Assembly: GCA_022496805.1 (NCBI GenBank)
Contig: CM040087.1
Span: 29,536,253 to 29,600,252 of the forward strand
Source of the DNA: Pohlia nutans
Lineage: Eukaryota > Streptophyta > Bryopsida > Bryales > Mniaceae
DNA length: 64,000 bases
Direction: 5' to 3'
Position numbers and translations under genes: made by a program. Under the pieces are notes generated by a model. It worked only from the letters and a program-made list of their open reading frames with translations, was not told where the DNA came from and ran no database searches. Below, piece after piece: positions 36,139 through 48,114 of the stretch (position 1 is the first letter of the stretch; each line of letters starts with the position of its first letter).

Positions 36139-36519
36139 ATGGCCACATTGAGGTTAGTATGGCACCAAATTACTTCAACATCTTGGCTTTGCGACAGTCT
36201 TTTGTTGGGAATAGCGGTGGCTGTTATTTCTTCCACATGCACCTTGGCCTTCACCTCAGCAATGATGCAGCTTCCAAAGACAAGCTCCGAGGCTTCGTAT
36301 TACACGTCATCGAGTGCAATTCAAAAAGTTGTGATAAGTAGCACTTGCCTTGAATGCAATGCATTGCAGTTGTATAACAACATTACCAAGCCACCAGGTT
36401 ACACTTCAACGTTGCTCGAGTTTGCATCCGACACCATGGTTACGGAAACCGTCATGTCATTTGTGATATCTTTTATCATTGTTGCCTTTGCATTGTTTTT
36501 GGCTCACGAAATGAGATGA
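36139..36519 (+). CDS. Possible small membrane protein, unrecognised
   Basis: A 126-residue frame from ATG to TGA. It has two hydrophobic stretches long enough to span a membrane: about residues 20-40 (LLLGIAVAVISSTCTLAF) and 103-121 (VMSFVISFIIVAFALFLA). Between them lies a Ser/Thr-rich segment with CLEC. Local GC content is somewhat above the flanks, and AAATAAA occurs about 45 bases after the stop. I recognise no family and see no neighbouring support, so it could be a chance frame or one exon of a longer gene. Confidence 0.35.
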   Translation: MATLRLVWHQITSTSWLCDSLLLGIAVAVISSTCTLAFTSAMMQLPKTSSEASYYTSSSAIQKVVISSTCLECNALQLYNNITKPPGYTSTLLEFASDTMVTETVMSFVISFIIVAFALFLAHEMR

Positions 36520-37075
36520 CGTTTTTATGTCTCTTGTCGAATGCCGGAGCAACTTGAAGTCCAAATAAAGGTAACGTAGACTATGCTACCTGTGTCTTTG
36601 AAGCATGGATAAACGAACTACCTTTGATGGACTCTTTATTCATGATGTTCTAAGGGCCAATGTTATGATTATTGTTATTTACACTACTCTAGCAATTGTA
36701 AGAGTTTATACTTCTCTACAATTTGTTCATTGAAGATGGCAATCAAAAAAGAGATTCATAAAAATGTTTGCATTCATAAAAGAGTATGCACATGGCACTC
36801 CCCTATAGAAAACTAATTGCATTGAGATTCGGGGCAACTAAAATAATAGGTTATTATTTGGATAAGAGATCATAACATTCTTGAACTACCCTCGAGGGAT
36901 GCATTCTTTATTAAACCTTGGAATCACATGCATTCATGACCCCTTTTAAACACCCCTTGTACACTTAGAATATTTTTATATTTGTGCATGTATATATGTA
37001 TGATATAAATATACAACCCTATTTTCAGCCCTAAATATGCTTCTTGTATGTATACATAGTACAATAGTTTTGAAA
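36520..37075. other. Spacer without a recognised feature
   Basis: AT-rich sequence; nothing supported on either strand. Confidence 0.4.
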
Positions 37076-37299
37076 TTAACCCTTAAAAGGCTGATGGGGA
37101 TAGTAGATACATTTGCGTATATTTGACATTTGTTGTAAATAGAAAGTTGCAAATTGAGACCCCAATAATTCATTAAAATCATGTTGACATGAATTTTAAC
37201 TTCTTTGAACCCATATGAGGTGTGAAACTATGCCAAAAACAATGGAATATTGGTGTATAATACTGGTTAAAAAGGGCTCTGTGGACCTTTAAGGGTTAA
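37076..37299. mobile_element. Short TTAA element, family T7 (224 bp)
   Basis: TTAACCCTTAAAAGGCTGAT at the left, GTGGACCTTTAAGGGTTAA at the right. Its interior resembles 6251-6476. It is among the smallest TTAA-bounded elements in the window. Confidence 0.75.
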
Positions 37300-38853
37300 T
37301 CCCCTCTTGTGCACTCACGTGATTCCTCACATGTATAAAAGTGATTCCCCCCAAGGAGTTGCCTTCGCTTGGTTTCTTTTCTACAAGAAAATCTTGAAAC
37401 AAAGATATAAAAGGCTAGTGTAGGAGCATCATTTCTACTATTGAAAAATGATGACTCTGTACGCAGTAGCATTGTGGAAAAGGAACCAAGTCAGGACAAT
37501 GCAAGAATGTACTGATTTTGTGTTCAGAAAAAAGAATTCTTGGTATTGTTGTAGAGAGTGGAATTAAATAGAGCTATAGAAAGTTATGAAACGTGTTCAA
37601 ATAAGCATTAAACATGATTCCTATTATTAGATTTTCTTAGTTTTTGTTGGATCTTGTTGGTCAATATATAGATGTTTCGTGGCATTTTGAACACTATAAA
37701 TAAATTATGAATTTTTAAAGTATTGAGCATAGGCATAACCAAAAGTAACCCTCTCATGTTCAACTACTCTCATGTTCAACTAGAATCCTTAGGGATCACT
37801 TTTGGATAAAGGTTGCAATTAGATATTGTTACCTTATTGAGATTTACCTACTCGGAGGCAACCTCTTGCTATGAATCAATGTTTTTCAAGCTTTTACAGA
37901 TTCTGCATGCTTTCAAGTCAAGGTTGCAGTACATCTTAAGAGTGAAGAAACCGAAATTTATTTTTCCTAATAAATGGTAGTGTGAAGGAGAAAAGAAGTT
38001 GATAGATACACCCATATTTCTATAGCATTGAATGCATACATCCATGTTTTCTTACCTCACACCCCAGGAATCACTTTGACCATAGAACAAAACCTAGCCC
38101 CACCATTGCCTTGAAACGAGGCTAAACGAGGCTACTCAGGCACATAGTAGTAAAAATGTACCAAGGAAAAGTGAGCCGATATTAAATGAAATTGGAACTA
38201 TGCCATTTCAATATGCCATTTCAATAGTAGCATAAGGACACCTTGGAAATGCTGTTGGAAAAATTTAACACAACACTCTCCACGTTGCCTCATGTACTCC
38301 GTATGCTTTTATTGCTTGTCCTAGAGACAAAACCATAGATTGATCTTTACTAAGAACCTTAATACCTGTGAACACCTCGGTACCCACACCGCCTTCACCC
38401 TTCTGAAACAGTCCACTTCCACCCATTAGTCATAACCTAATTCAGGAAAGGGAAAATATGCAGGCCATGAATACAATGAAATACAGTCCACCCTCTATTG
38501 AATTCATGGAGCTTTTTGAATGCTTACCATATATAAATTCACATACGGTACCCTCCACAATATAGTCCAGATGAATAATTTGATCACAATAATGATGTCA
38601 TCACACAGTATTGGATGTATTTTGTAGGTTAACATTTATAAGTGGCAAATTAACAAAGAGGAGAGTAAATTGTTGTTAACATTTAACATAGTTAACATTC
38701 TAGTTAGCAATATGAGGGGAGTACGATTTTGTTAACAAATATAATGAGTTAATGTTTATAAGTGTAACATTTATCGAGGGTGGACTGTAGGCCTTAGTTT
38801 GAGGATCCAAAGAAGGGAATGTATACCTTTGATAGTGTATCCATTGAAGAGCG
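37300..38853. other. Spacer downstream of the unrecognised multi-exon gene
   Basis: Contains small direct duplications (CTCTCATGTTCAACTA twice near 37749-37781; ATGCCATTTCAAT twice near 38200). No gene is supported. Confidence 0.4.
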
Positions 38854-41800
38854 TTACTGCCACCATATTCGGACATCACCTTCAGCTATAAGCACATCAG
38901 ACCCACTCATTTTGAAAGCCGCCAGTAAAGTCTCCCGGTCAATGTCCTGCCGCAGCAAAATCTTGGGGCTACTAGAAAACCAATCTGATACTACAAATTC
39001 TATACCCACTAAGTTTCTCATCTGGCTAGTTTTCAACGAAACCTGGAGGGCAGAAAAAAGCTGTTTACAAAGGACCTGTACGAGGCATGTCATGTTATTC
39101 AGAGGCTTGTTCCTTCTTAAAACGATTCGTGAGGAGCCATAACTACCGCACTCGGCGTAGCAACACGTTGTCATTGGACTATGATGGACTTCCAAACCAG
39201 GACTATGGAAGCTTTTCAGTTGACTCAACCTAGAGTTGAACCTGCCAACTGCATTTGGTGGGAAGCTTTTCATATCATCATTGTACGCCGGCATTTGGTT
39301 TCTTACTTTGAATTGTGCTTCGGGCTCCATTTGGGGCTTAGGATGTACTCTGGTAAGATTGAGACTGTCTGTCTTAAAATGTGCGTCCCCATCACTCGTG
39401 GAGAAATATAATCTTTGAGCCTGCAGATGAAAACCCTGCACTTTTGCAGAAACCCCTCGTTGCAGATACATGCTGGTGTCTTTGTGCAGAAGGACTACTT
39501 CCCCAGCTCCAGCTTGCACCTGCATATGTTCTAAACATTAGTGGTTTCAATTGTTGCCGAAATCAGCAAAGGGCACCTTAGAGATTGATTGTACTTCGAA
39601 ATGGAAAAAATAATAAATGACAGGATGAAGAACAAAAGCTTGAATAAAGAACGGATTGAATTCACAAACCAAGGGAATAAATATCATAGTGCAGTCGCAT
39701 TCATGAGATGCCTTTCTTTCTCTTGAGAACATGTGAAACTAGAGCAAAGGAAATGCAACCTGAACTTGCAGACTCTTAACCCCTAAGTGCCCAAGTGGTT
39801 GCATTCCTATCTAAAAGGGTTGAAATAAATCAATTAGAAAGCTTCAAGGACGGAAATCATATCCTACTTTTATGAACAATAAAATTATGCTTTGAAAGTT
39901 ACTGTAATCGACTATTAGCTTCCAAAGTGGACTTTCTATTTTATCTTGAGCACAACCACCGGTTTCCTTTATATGTAAAAGCACGACCACTTATTGCAGT
40001 ATTGAAGAACTATCCATAAATACATATTCAAATAAAATGATTAAAAGAGAAGTCTTTACCTCCGCTTGAAATGCTGGGCATGAAAGGGATAGAAACCCTG
40101 GTGACGATATTCGCCCATGAGCCAAGTCGAAGACTAATCCTTCCTGGGCATTTACAATCACATCAACAGTATGAGATGATGCTTTGTTTCGACCTTTCAC
40201 AGTTGCAGGGCAAACTCTTTGTTTCTTCACTGGCAAGAGTGCCAAGGAGTTTCTGCAGCTGAACTCGAAGGTCCTCTTCATTATTCTGCCGAAGACAGCA
40301 CTGATCGCACATAATTTCTTCGTGGCCCATGACTTCAGATTGAGACTGAAGTCCACACCGTGGAGATAAGTACCAGGGACTTTCACATGAGTATGGCATA
40401 CAGATTGTCTGACATAATGTGAATGTAGGCCTTGTGCATATGTTTGTCCATCCCCAGCTGTTGTTAATACCCCTGCGACATGTTTCTTGTGGCTTGCTCC
40501 AATAGTACGCAAACCTGCCCCTGATCCATGATCCGAGATGGAGCTCAATCGTTTATGTTTATTGTCCGAGCCCCCAAGCCGGAGGATTTGCGACACTGCC
40601 TCCCACGTCTACAAAATCCATCACTACCAGCCGTATCAATAGAGAGAGTCTTCAACTGCCTGCTTACAAAAATTACATAAAACTATCGATATATCAACCA
40701 CCAAACAACTCACCATTACTGTGTCACAGAATTAGTGTGAGACTTTACACCAATCCTCACACTACTTTCAGTCCAGACATTTCAAATGTACATTACTGTA
40801 AGAATTCTCAAATACTCTCAATTACTGTGACTCACACTTTTGTTCTAATGCCACAATTACTGTGAGAATACTGAATTACTGTGACTCACAGTAATGGTAA
40901 CAAGCGGTGTACCAGATATGACCAAGCACCTATCCCGTTCCAACTGCGTCATGTATCTTTAGGACCGAAAGACCCAAATTAGGCCTCATGTTTTGAGCAG
41001 GTCACATGGAGACATTCTTTTGTTTGATGTTATTAATTTTTTTACAACGCATACAATGTTCTTCACCGATTCTGGAATTTGGCCCCATCTGAAACATATT
41101 TTTCACAATATGATCAATTTTTGAACCACGAATCCTTGGTCCCTTAGGGGTTGAAAGCGTAGACATCACTTTCCCAAACAACATATGATGAGATTCATAG
41201 TTGGGAAGGCTGATTAGAGTCATTCCAAACTCTAGTCGACTAAACCAAGCATTGATCTTTCATCCATCAACAACTCACTAAGGTAAGCCTGTACTAACCA
41301 GCACTTCGCAGTGCAGAGTTGCTCCTGTTGTCTTCTCCGCGACCTTCAAATTCCCTAAAAAACCAAATAACACTCCAGATGAGCTGCTCCTTGCCAGAAA
41401 GAAACACTAGCCAATAATCCAAATGGAGTCAGGAAGTTTCCAACTCCATAGCCATCACTGCACCAATTTCATATGCAGCAACCTTTCAAACCTGATCCGA
41501 TCAACATAAATGGTTGTGCTGATTCTTGTCCAGAATTTCAGATCTGTCGACTACAACATGTGTTGAAGCAAACAAGTACTCCCTCCCACCCAAAGTTATT
41601 GTCATGTTTGACAGTCATGTTTGAAAGTGCTTTTTTAAGTAGGTCAAAAAAATACTTCCTTGTGGCTAATTTTATTTAGGTTGCAATGAACACATGCAAT
41701 GTTCTTCAATCATTCTAGTGACAGAATTTGGAACCTTTTTTAATCATGTTTCTTACAATATGATCAATGAAATTGGCTCAAAGAAATACCAAAGTTGGAC

Positions 41801-43024
41801 AATAACTTTGGGACGGAGGGAGTACCTAAGACTTGGAGTACAGAGTGAGGATGGGAAACTGCATCAATTGTTGCCACATCCGCTTGAAACTTATAAGCTC
41901 TCTCCCCGCGAACATAAACCTCTCCATTCACCTGTTCAGTATATCAGCCCAATGCAACGCGGTTCGTTCGTGAGAGAAACGAGGAATTTGCCATGTTGAA
42001 TATTTGCCATCATCAGCCCAAGTAACGCTTTAACCAATACTAGGAGTTCAAATTCTTTCTTACAATGATAATACATTCAACATGTTGCTCCAAAAGTGAC
42101 TTCCACTGACGTGTTATTTGTGATTCGATGACTACTTACTGTAGTTGCTGTGCCAGAGGCCAGATTGGGCGAATAGGCAATTGAAGAAGATGTCACGCGC
42201 CATGAAGGCAGACATAGGCCAGTGTCTTTGTCAGGCTCCGCATAATGCTGAAGCACAATGCCTGATGCATGGACCTGCCCTTCTGAAGGTGCCATCAACT
42301 TTACCGGATTCACAAACTAACCCTGCATGATTTATTAGCCAACCTATTAGATTGACAAAGATCTCAATATTAAGTTAATAGGTATTAGATTCATATAGTC
42401 CTCATGATAAAAATCCTCATATAGTTAATGGTATATTAATGTTAGTGTCAACGAATTTTATTTTTTACAGTTTAGCATTTCTGCTACTTTTCCATGGCTT
42501 GAAGAGCACTCCAGGCTCCTTGGGTGCTCTTTTCATATTAATATATATAGATAATATCAGGGTAATACACATGTGCTACTTAGGCAATACATGGGTGATA
42601 CCTAGGTTTAAATACTTGGGTGATACCTAGGTTTAAAGAGGCTACACATCTTGACTCCATGTAGGAAATCTGGCTAGTATTCTTTCTTTCTTTTTTAAAT
42701 CCTTTGTATCAATTAGCCAGCGCAAATTTAATGTAGCAATTTGGCTTAAAAAATCACATTTAGTGTAATACAAATGGTAATGCAAACGGTGTTGACTTTA
42801 GAGTGATGTTTGAGTCATTGACATGAACTTGATATTGTATTGACAACTATTAAGTGAAAATTTCAGTCAAAATTAACTCGTAACATTCTCTTAATTATCT
42901 TTGATTAACATTCCCTTACCATTGATAACTTTGTGAATCTAACAGGGTAATCTTCTGAAGAGGCCCAAGGAACACTTGCTGCTGAAAGCGCAATTGACCG
43001 AACCGCAAATGTGCAATAGAATTC
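38854..43024 (-). CDS. Unrecognised gene, six exons with consistent splicing; 5' end not resolved
   Basis: Six segments join without frame error into 552 residues: 43024-42920, 42316-42140, 41931-41826, 41354-41299, 40608-40060 and 39519-38854 (stop). Each junction has GT and AG, and the phases agree (0, 0, 1, 0, 0). Readable segments include SSEDYPVRFTKLSM, HASGIVLQHYAEPDKD, VNGEVYVRGERAYKFQ, KVAEKTTGATLHCEVL, then a basic patch SWATKKL and KRTFEFSCRN, and near the C-terminus LVQVLCKQLFSAL and FVVSDWFSSSPKILL. There is no signal peptide or membrane segment in this part, and I recognise no family. The start codon should lie upstream; MSVFDDDELPRFG at 43257 and a telo-box at 43430 on the far side suggest where, but I could not join it in frame. 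Intron 3 begins exactly at a Stowaway MITE. Confidence 0.6.
39776..39800. repeat. Isolated TTAACCCCTAAGTG end inside an intron
   Basis: TTAACCCCTAAGTGCCCAAG has the form of a TTAA element end. I find no matching inverse end nearby, so it is probably a remnant. Confidence 0.35.
40710..40908. repeat. Inverted and direct ATTACTGTGACTCACA repeats in an intron
   Basis: CACCATTACTGTGTCACAG at the left is inverse to CTCACAGTAATGGT at the right, and AATTACTGTGACTCACA occurs twice inside as direct copies. It is probably a decayed MITE in intron 4 of the unrecognised gene. Confidence 0.5.
41020..41155. mobile_element. T9 repeat copy in an intron
   Basis: Shares AATATGATCAATT, TTTTCACAATATG and GAATCCTTGGTCC with the T9 element at 52289-52471 and ends CTTAGGGGTTGA (TTAA mutated). 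The left end is degenerate. Confidence 0.5.
41579..41822. mobile_element. Stowaway-type MITE at a splice donor
   Basis: CTCCCTCCCACCCAAAGTTA at the left and AACTTTGGGACGGAGGGAG at the right, flanked by TA (41577-41578 and 41823-41824). It makes up half of intron 3 of the unrecognised minus-strand gene, and its TA target copy supplies the T of the GT donor. Confidence 0.85.
42592..42637. repeat. Two direct copies of a 21-bp unit
   Basis: TGGGTGATACCTAGGTTTAA occurs twice in a row with a short spacer (ATACT). It lies within an intron of the unrecognised gene. Confidence 0.8.
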
Positions 43025-43429
43025 CTTTGCAATTCATAACCACTATAAACCGAAAATAAATAAATTCGCTTCGAGTATCATATTCATGAAAACGCTACCT
43101 GATATTTCCGTTAGAAGCTCCACCTGGAGTCAAATTGTCTGAACAGTCTCCAGCTCAATCGCCACAGTTAAATGCATCCACAGTTGTAAAGGTGAAAACA
43201 GTCTAAGTGTAGAAAATTTCCGAATCGAGGGAGCTCATCGTCATCGAAGACGCTCATCGTCAAAATCGTGTCAACGGGGTCGAATTTCGGCACAGTTTGA
43301 GCTCAAATTGGTCCCAAAACACAGGACTAAATTAAAGGTTTCATTGAGAATGATGGCACAGGGAGCTCCGGCTACACGAATTGGACGTGGGAGGGAGGGA
43401 ATGGGACGGAGGTGAAGCAAGCAGGATCG

Positions 43430-43438
43430 AAACCCTAA
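43430..43438 (-). promoter_or_regulatory. Telo-box upstream of the unrecognised gene
   Basis: AAACCCTAA on the + strand (TTAGGGTTT on the gene strand) about 170 bases before a candidate ATG at 43257. The motif is frequent near plant transcription starts. Confidence 0.45.
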
Positions 43439-43569
43439 TTCTGTCGTGGAAGCGACGGTTCACGACAAACAATTGATTCGTTTGAGTGAAATCCATTTCC
43501 TTCAATCGTTCTATGCTGGGCATTTTTTTACAAAGTTGCAAAGTGGCGATATAACATCTTAACCCCTAA

Positions 43570-43882
43570 GAGCATTCCCACCCATGCACGCTAGGACTAA
43601 CCCTCTCAAATTATTCATCTACATGTGAAGGGCCCTTGCACTCACACTCCCCCACCCTTGCACGCCCTTTAATGTATCAAAAGTGCGCATCAAATAGTGA
43701 ATGGACCAATCACAAGTAGAATGAGAGGAATAATCATCCAATAGTCAACTCAATAGTGATTTCAAGGCCCAATTTCTAACACGCTAGAATCCAGAGTCAA
43801 GAAGCATTTTGAAAGGCCCCTTGAAACTTTTCATCCACTTCTTGAGGTCAGAGACCCTCTGAGGCCATGGGTGGCCATGCTC
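43570..43882. mobile_element. Tourist-like MITE, GAGCATC family, TAA target
   Basis: GAGCATTCCCACCCATGCAC at the left, CCATGGGTGGCCATGCTC at the right, flanked by TAA on both sides (43567-43569, 43883-43885). A 3-bp TWA target is typical of PIF/Harbinger MITEs. Confidence 0.75.
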
Positions 43883-43886
43883 TAAA

Positions 43887-44306
43887 GTAGACGACATGTT
43901 TCCGATCAGGCCCCCAATCACGCAGTATAGGGCGACCTATTTCCGTGAACTAGCCTGCATTATTTTCGAATTCATTTGTAAACGGTGATGGAAACATGTT
44001 TTTTCTTTATATGGAATGATTGGCACCAAGAATGGAAACTTGTTACCGAGTTAGTATGATATCATGTGTTCTCCAAATCTAGTTTTGCAGTTTTTGGAAA
44101 TAGGTCAGCCTATGTTGCGAGAACGGGTTGGAGAGAATCTTCACTTTGAAAATTTGTAGTAAATTCAATATTGCCCCAAAATTTGTTCAAAAATATGTGA
44201 CCTTCTTCAAATCTATTTCCCTACACTGCAAAATTATTTGCCTATTTGTTACTCCACCGAAAGTGTGCTGAATTGCTTAAGGTGATCGGAAACAGGTCGT
44301 CTACCT
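43887..44306. mobile_element. TIR element, GTAGACGAC family
   Basis: GTAGACGACATGTTTCCGAT at the left and ATCGGAAACAGGTCGTCTAC at the right, imperfect inverted repeats of about 22 bp. The element starts four bases after the preceding MITE. Confidence 0.65.
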
Positions 44307-44697
44307 TAAACATACCGATCCTTTGAACACAAGTAGATTCTAGCCTCAAAAGTAGATATTAGCATGGTTTAAATGTACATGAGGTGTACATGAGAAGACC
44401 ATCGCAAGCATAAAATCTACCCAACAAATTAGACATACTTGTAGTTGGAGGCCTCTCCAATATTATCAACAGTTTTTCATCACAAGAGATTTATTGTAAT
44501 TGGTAAAGAATTTAATAGGCTTTCAAAGGTGACATGATTGAATGAAAATCATCTGAGGTTGTATGAGAAAGTTACAAGGCTTCAAATTTGTTTGTGATTT
44601 AATTTCTGAACGCTCGGACGTTTAGGAGTTAAAGCATTCACCTTACCAACTGAACCTATTTACACACATAAAAAAAAGAATATATATGTATATGTTT

Positions 44698-45724
44698 ATA
44701 TTTTTTTTTTAATTTTTAATTTTTTTAATTTTTTTTGTCACAAATGAAAATTTATTTCAATGCGAAAGAAACCATTACAACAAGTCAAGCGGCAAGCCGC
44801 TGAGCAAAATCACCTTGTCACTGAAGCCTACTAGTAACCAACAAGAAGAAACAGAAAAAGCTTTAAACCAGGAACCCAAGTTGGGGCCGTTGAATATACC
44901 ATTGGACCTTTGAAGCATGCCTGGTGCCAAGCAATGGGTGGCACCACTCTTTGTCAAATTTCCACCATATCACTCCTTGGTCTCTGGGTCTTGATTTAAT
45001 TTCTTCTTGAGCTTTGCGGAGGGCAACTCTACCGTGATCAAGAATCGCATCCCAAATGGCCTAATGAATCTTCGTTGTTGGCCATCTTTCGTTGCTGAAA
45101 ACGAAGTCATTCCTGGCAATCCAAGAGATCCCAGTGTGGAACCTCTTATGAGTGACCAGAGTCTGGTTCTTGGATCGTATCTCCGCGGTATCTTGTCTCC
45201 GAAAATCCTCTGTTGCCAGTTGAATCGGGAGTGAGGACCCAGAACGGTTGGACCCCCAAGATTTGATTAAGCACTGATTGTGCAAAATCCCATCCTTTCC
45301 TTGTCTCCTTGCATTTTGAAAACTTGTGTATAAGTGACTTCACTTGAGCCTCATCACACACAGGGCATAAGTCAAGAATGTTAGCATTTGGAATCACCGC
45401 CCTCCATTCATTCACAGCCACTGCCCTGTGCCAAATGGACCAAACAAATGTTGCATCCTTCCTTGGACGAACTTTCAACCACACATCCCCCCAATAGGGT
45501 TTGAATCTCCTTCTCAGCAACCTATGCCATTTGATTGGGAGGCTACGTTGTAGCTTCTTGCCTGCACTCAATATCTCTCTGCCTTTCTTTGCTATGTAAG
45601 TCAATAGCTTATCTCCAGACCTCCACTTCCATCTTTCCACGTCAAGGTTAAGCCTGTCGAGACAACCTGCAAACATTGAGAATGTTTTGCTTCGTTTACC
45701 TTTACCTCTGGATAGTGACACCAC
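44698..45724 (-). pseudogene. 3' fragment of a LINE retrotransposon (zf-RVT domain)
   Basis: On the minus strand a frame from 45724 to about 45230 encodes the zinc-binding domain that follows reverse transcriptase in plant LINEs: the aromatic run WGDVWLK, then FVWSIWHRA and the Cys/His pattern LCPVCDE with LIHKFSKC. A frameshift near 45230 moves the continuation to another frame, with HTGISWIARNDFVFSNERW and on to about 44780 (IWWKFDKEW). An A-rich tail, seen as T-runs on the + strand at 44698-44737, closes the 3' end. The element is 5' truncated and frame-broken, so it is not functional. A clear target duplication was not found. Confidence 0.8.
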
Positions 45725-45726
45725 TC

Positions 45727-45763
45727 AAAAAAATATAAATATAAATATAAATATAAATAAATA
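45727..45763. repeat. ATAAAT microsatellite
   Basis: About six copies of ATAAAT between the LINE fragment and the T3 element. Confidence 0.85.
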
Positions 45764-45778
45764 AAAAATTAGTGGGTC

Positions 45779-46328
45779 TTAACCCCTAAGTGACCGATCA
45801 ACCATTTTATGGTCGCTGCCCTTTTTTTACGGGCTGCCCGAGATGAAAAAAAAACTTTTTCAGAAAATAAAAAATATTTTCAAATAGGAAATCAAGTCTA
45901 CTTTCCAACCCAATTTGAATCATGTCAATCGGAGTTAAACTCCATCAAGGAGAAATTTTCAAAGACAAACACCTCAACATTGTCCTAGTGTTACAAAACT
46001 TACTATTTCGGGAAAGTAATGATGTTCCCTCTTTCTAAAATTTTGCTTTTTGGAACTTTAGGATAGAATGTCTATTTTCAACCAATCATACCAAATTTCA
46101 AATTCTAAAAACAAAATTTGTAATTTAGGTGGATATTCAACGATAAAGGCTTCTAAATTCGTTTAATGAGTATCTAAAACATTTTTTGAAAGTTTGACCG
46201 TATGGATAATTACTAAACATCGTGCTTCTCGGTTTCTCTTTTGGACCAAACTTCATTGAAGTTGTAGAAGAAACATTTTATAATACATTTAGGTTTTGCC
46301 CTTACCCCCTCTGTCATTTAGGGGTTAA
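45779..46328 (-). mobile_element. TTAA element, family T3, 550 bp, near-identical to 6473-7022
   Basis: TTAACCCCTAAGTGACCGAT to CCTCTGTCATTTAGGGGTTAA-like. It has the same length as the copy at 6473-7022 in inverse orientation, with only occasional differences by eye. This suggests recent movement or sequence homogenisation. Confidence 0.88.
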
Positions 46329-46793
46329 TAGCAAGTTCAAGAGGATTCTAACGACCTTTAGCATGCATTATTTGGATACCGTATGATTAAGTTATGAATT
46401 TTCAAAGTGCTCATTGTAGGTTGACCTTAAAACGATCCTAAACTCTAATGTTCACATTGTGCACATTCTCATCAACGGTAGGGTGTCAGAATCTACTTAT
46501 TATAGAAGATTGAGCTATGGTTGCTTTAAGGAAATGGTCGCTTTTAGATATAGTTACTTTAGTGGTGCTCTATATTTCTACATTCATTCACATATTAGAT
46601 AGAAAATATCACACTCATAATGTTGTATTATTTTCATCTACAATTTGGCGATTTTTTCCAAGATATTTTTTTAATTTGATGTTCTCAAGCAAAAAAACTT
46701 CATGGTTTTTGGTCATTTTATAGCCAAATTATTATTTTTGGGTGCAATCAGGCGATATTTCGCCCAAAAATAATGTTCTCATTTAAAATGATC
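46329..46793. other. Spacer without a recognised feature
   Basis: AT-rich; the 68-residue frame near 46517 has no known motif. Confidence 0.4.
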
Positions 46794-47849
46794 TTAACCC
46801 TTTAGTGATCAAGTGACCACATTGAGGTTTTTGATGTATCGAAAACTCGAATAACGGAAAATCCGTGAAGGACTGGATTTTGAATTGTGATGTTCAAATT
46901 TTGAGCGTTACAGTATACATCTTCTAGAAAAAGAAAATTTCAATTTGGAGTTCTGCAACCATTAAAATATCTATAAACAGAACGTGAATATATTGTAAAT
47001 ACTTACAAATACAACACATGTATTATGCAGTAATTCTTGTGTTTGGAAGTTTGTTATTTTATTTTTATTTTTTGGATTGTATTCTCTTGTTCATGTTCCA
47101 TTAGTGTATGTGTTTCGATCTTAATCCATGTACCAACTCCTTTGATATTTTAACGTATAAATTTTTGTCCTAAACCACATATAGATAAGTTACTTTCACT
47201 TGTAAAATTCGCAATAATTATGTGTGAGTCAATTCCTAACATGAAAGATTTCAATGGAGAGGTGTTGACACAGGTCATTACTGAACATCTTTACTTTCAT
47301 TTTAGAAAATTTTACCCAAATTCTATTTAACTTTGAAGTCACACACCCTCCAAAATCTCATTTTTGACAGTGCATTACCGTAGTACCATAGCAGGTTCGT
47401 CCTAAAATAATTCTAAAAATAAAAAACGTAAAAATTAGAAAATTCCGAAGACAGAAGAACGAAAATAGGATAAATTAGTTTTTGAAATATTTTGTTATTT
47501 CTAAGCTATTTAAGGTCATTTTTACTGATTTTTTGTCAGAAAACGAAAATTGAGAAATTCAGTTTTTGAGAGGCGAACCTTATTTTTTCAAAAAAATTAA
47601 ATATTCGTTCGCCAGGTGGCGAATCTGCTATGGTGTTACGGTATATGGTTCAAAGACATACTATGATCTTCCAATCCCACCATTGGATGATTCTCTAATT
47701 TTAGTAAAATGTTTGTACTCCAATTGAAAATACAATTGTACCGTTGTTTTCTAATTTAATCCATTATGTTTTTGAGTATCAATCATAGTGGAAAACCCCA
47801 ATGAAAACCGGTGAACCCAACTACAGTACCCAAAGCGTTAAAGTGTTAA
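46794..47849 (-). mobile_element. TTAA element, family T4, with a nested insertion
   Basis: TTAACCCTTTAGTGATCAAG at the left and CAAAGCGTTAAAGTGTTAA at the right. The interior is the inverse of 3246-4055 (ACTTACAAATACAACA, AATTATGTGTGAGTC counterparts). It is longer because of the TIR insertion at 47378-47641. Confidence 0.7.
47378..47641. mobile_element. 264-bp TIR element nested in T4
   Basis: CCGTAGTACCATAGCAGGTT at the left and AATCTGCTATGGTGTTACGG at the right are inverse over 22 bp with three mismatches. The other T4 copy lacks this stretch. Confidence 0.7.
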
Positions 47850-48114
47850 ACTACCCAAGTGATAATCAAGAGGTGGGTTCTATTTTAGGAGTGTTTATTA
47901 GCACCAAAGAGGGCAGCGGTTTGATTGTAGTCGGATGCACGAACTAATACTTCTTTCCTTGCTTGATAGGGGAACCCTGAGCATGATTGGGATTGCTCCC
48001 AAGCCTGGAAATGTGTTCTCTTTGTTCATAGTGTGATGGTTGTAATATGTTGTTGTGCAATGGAAATAAAGCACACATTTGTTTCAAAAAAAATGTTCTA
48101 TGTTGGAACTCATT

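Larger units (their letters stand above)
43559..44632. mobile_element. Outer TTAA element containing two further elements
   Basis: TTAACCCCTAAG at 43559 and GGACGTTTAGGAGTTAA ending at 44632. Inside lie the GAGCATT MITE (43570-43882) and the GTAGACGAC element (43887-44306). The remaining sequence is AT-rich with no frame. Confidence 0.6.
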
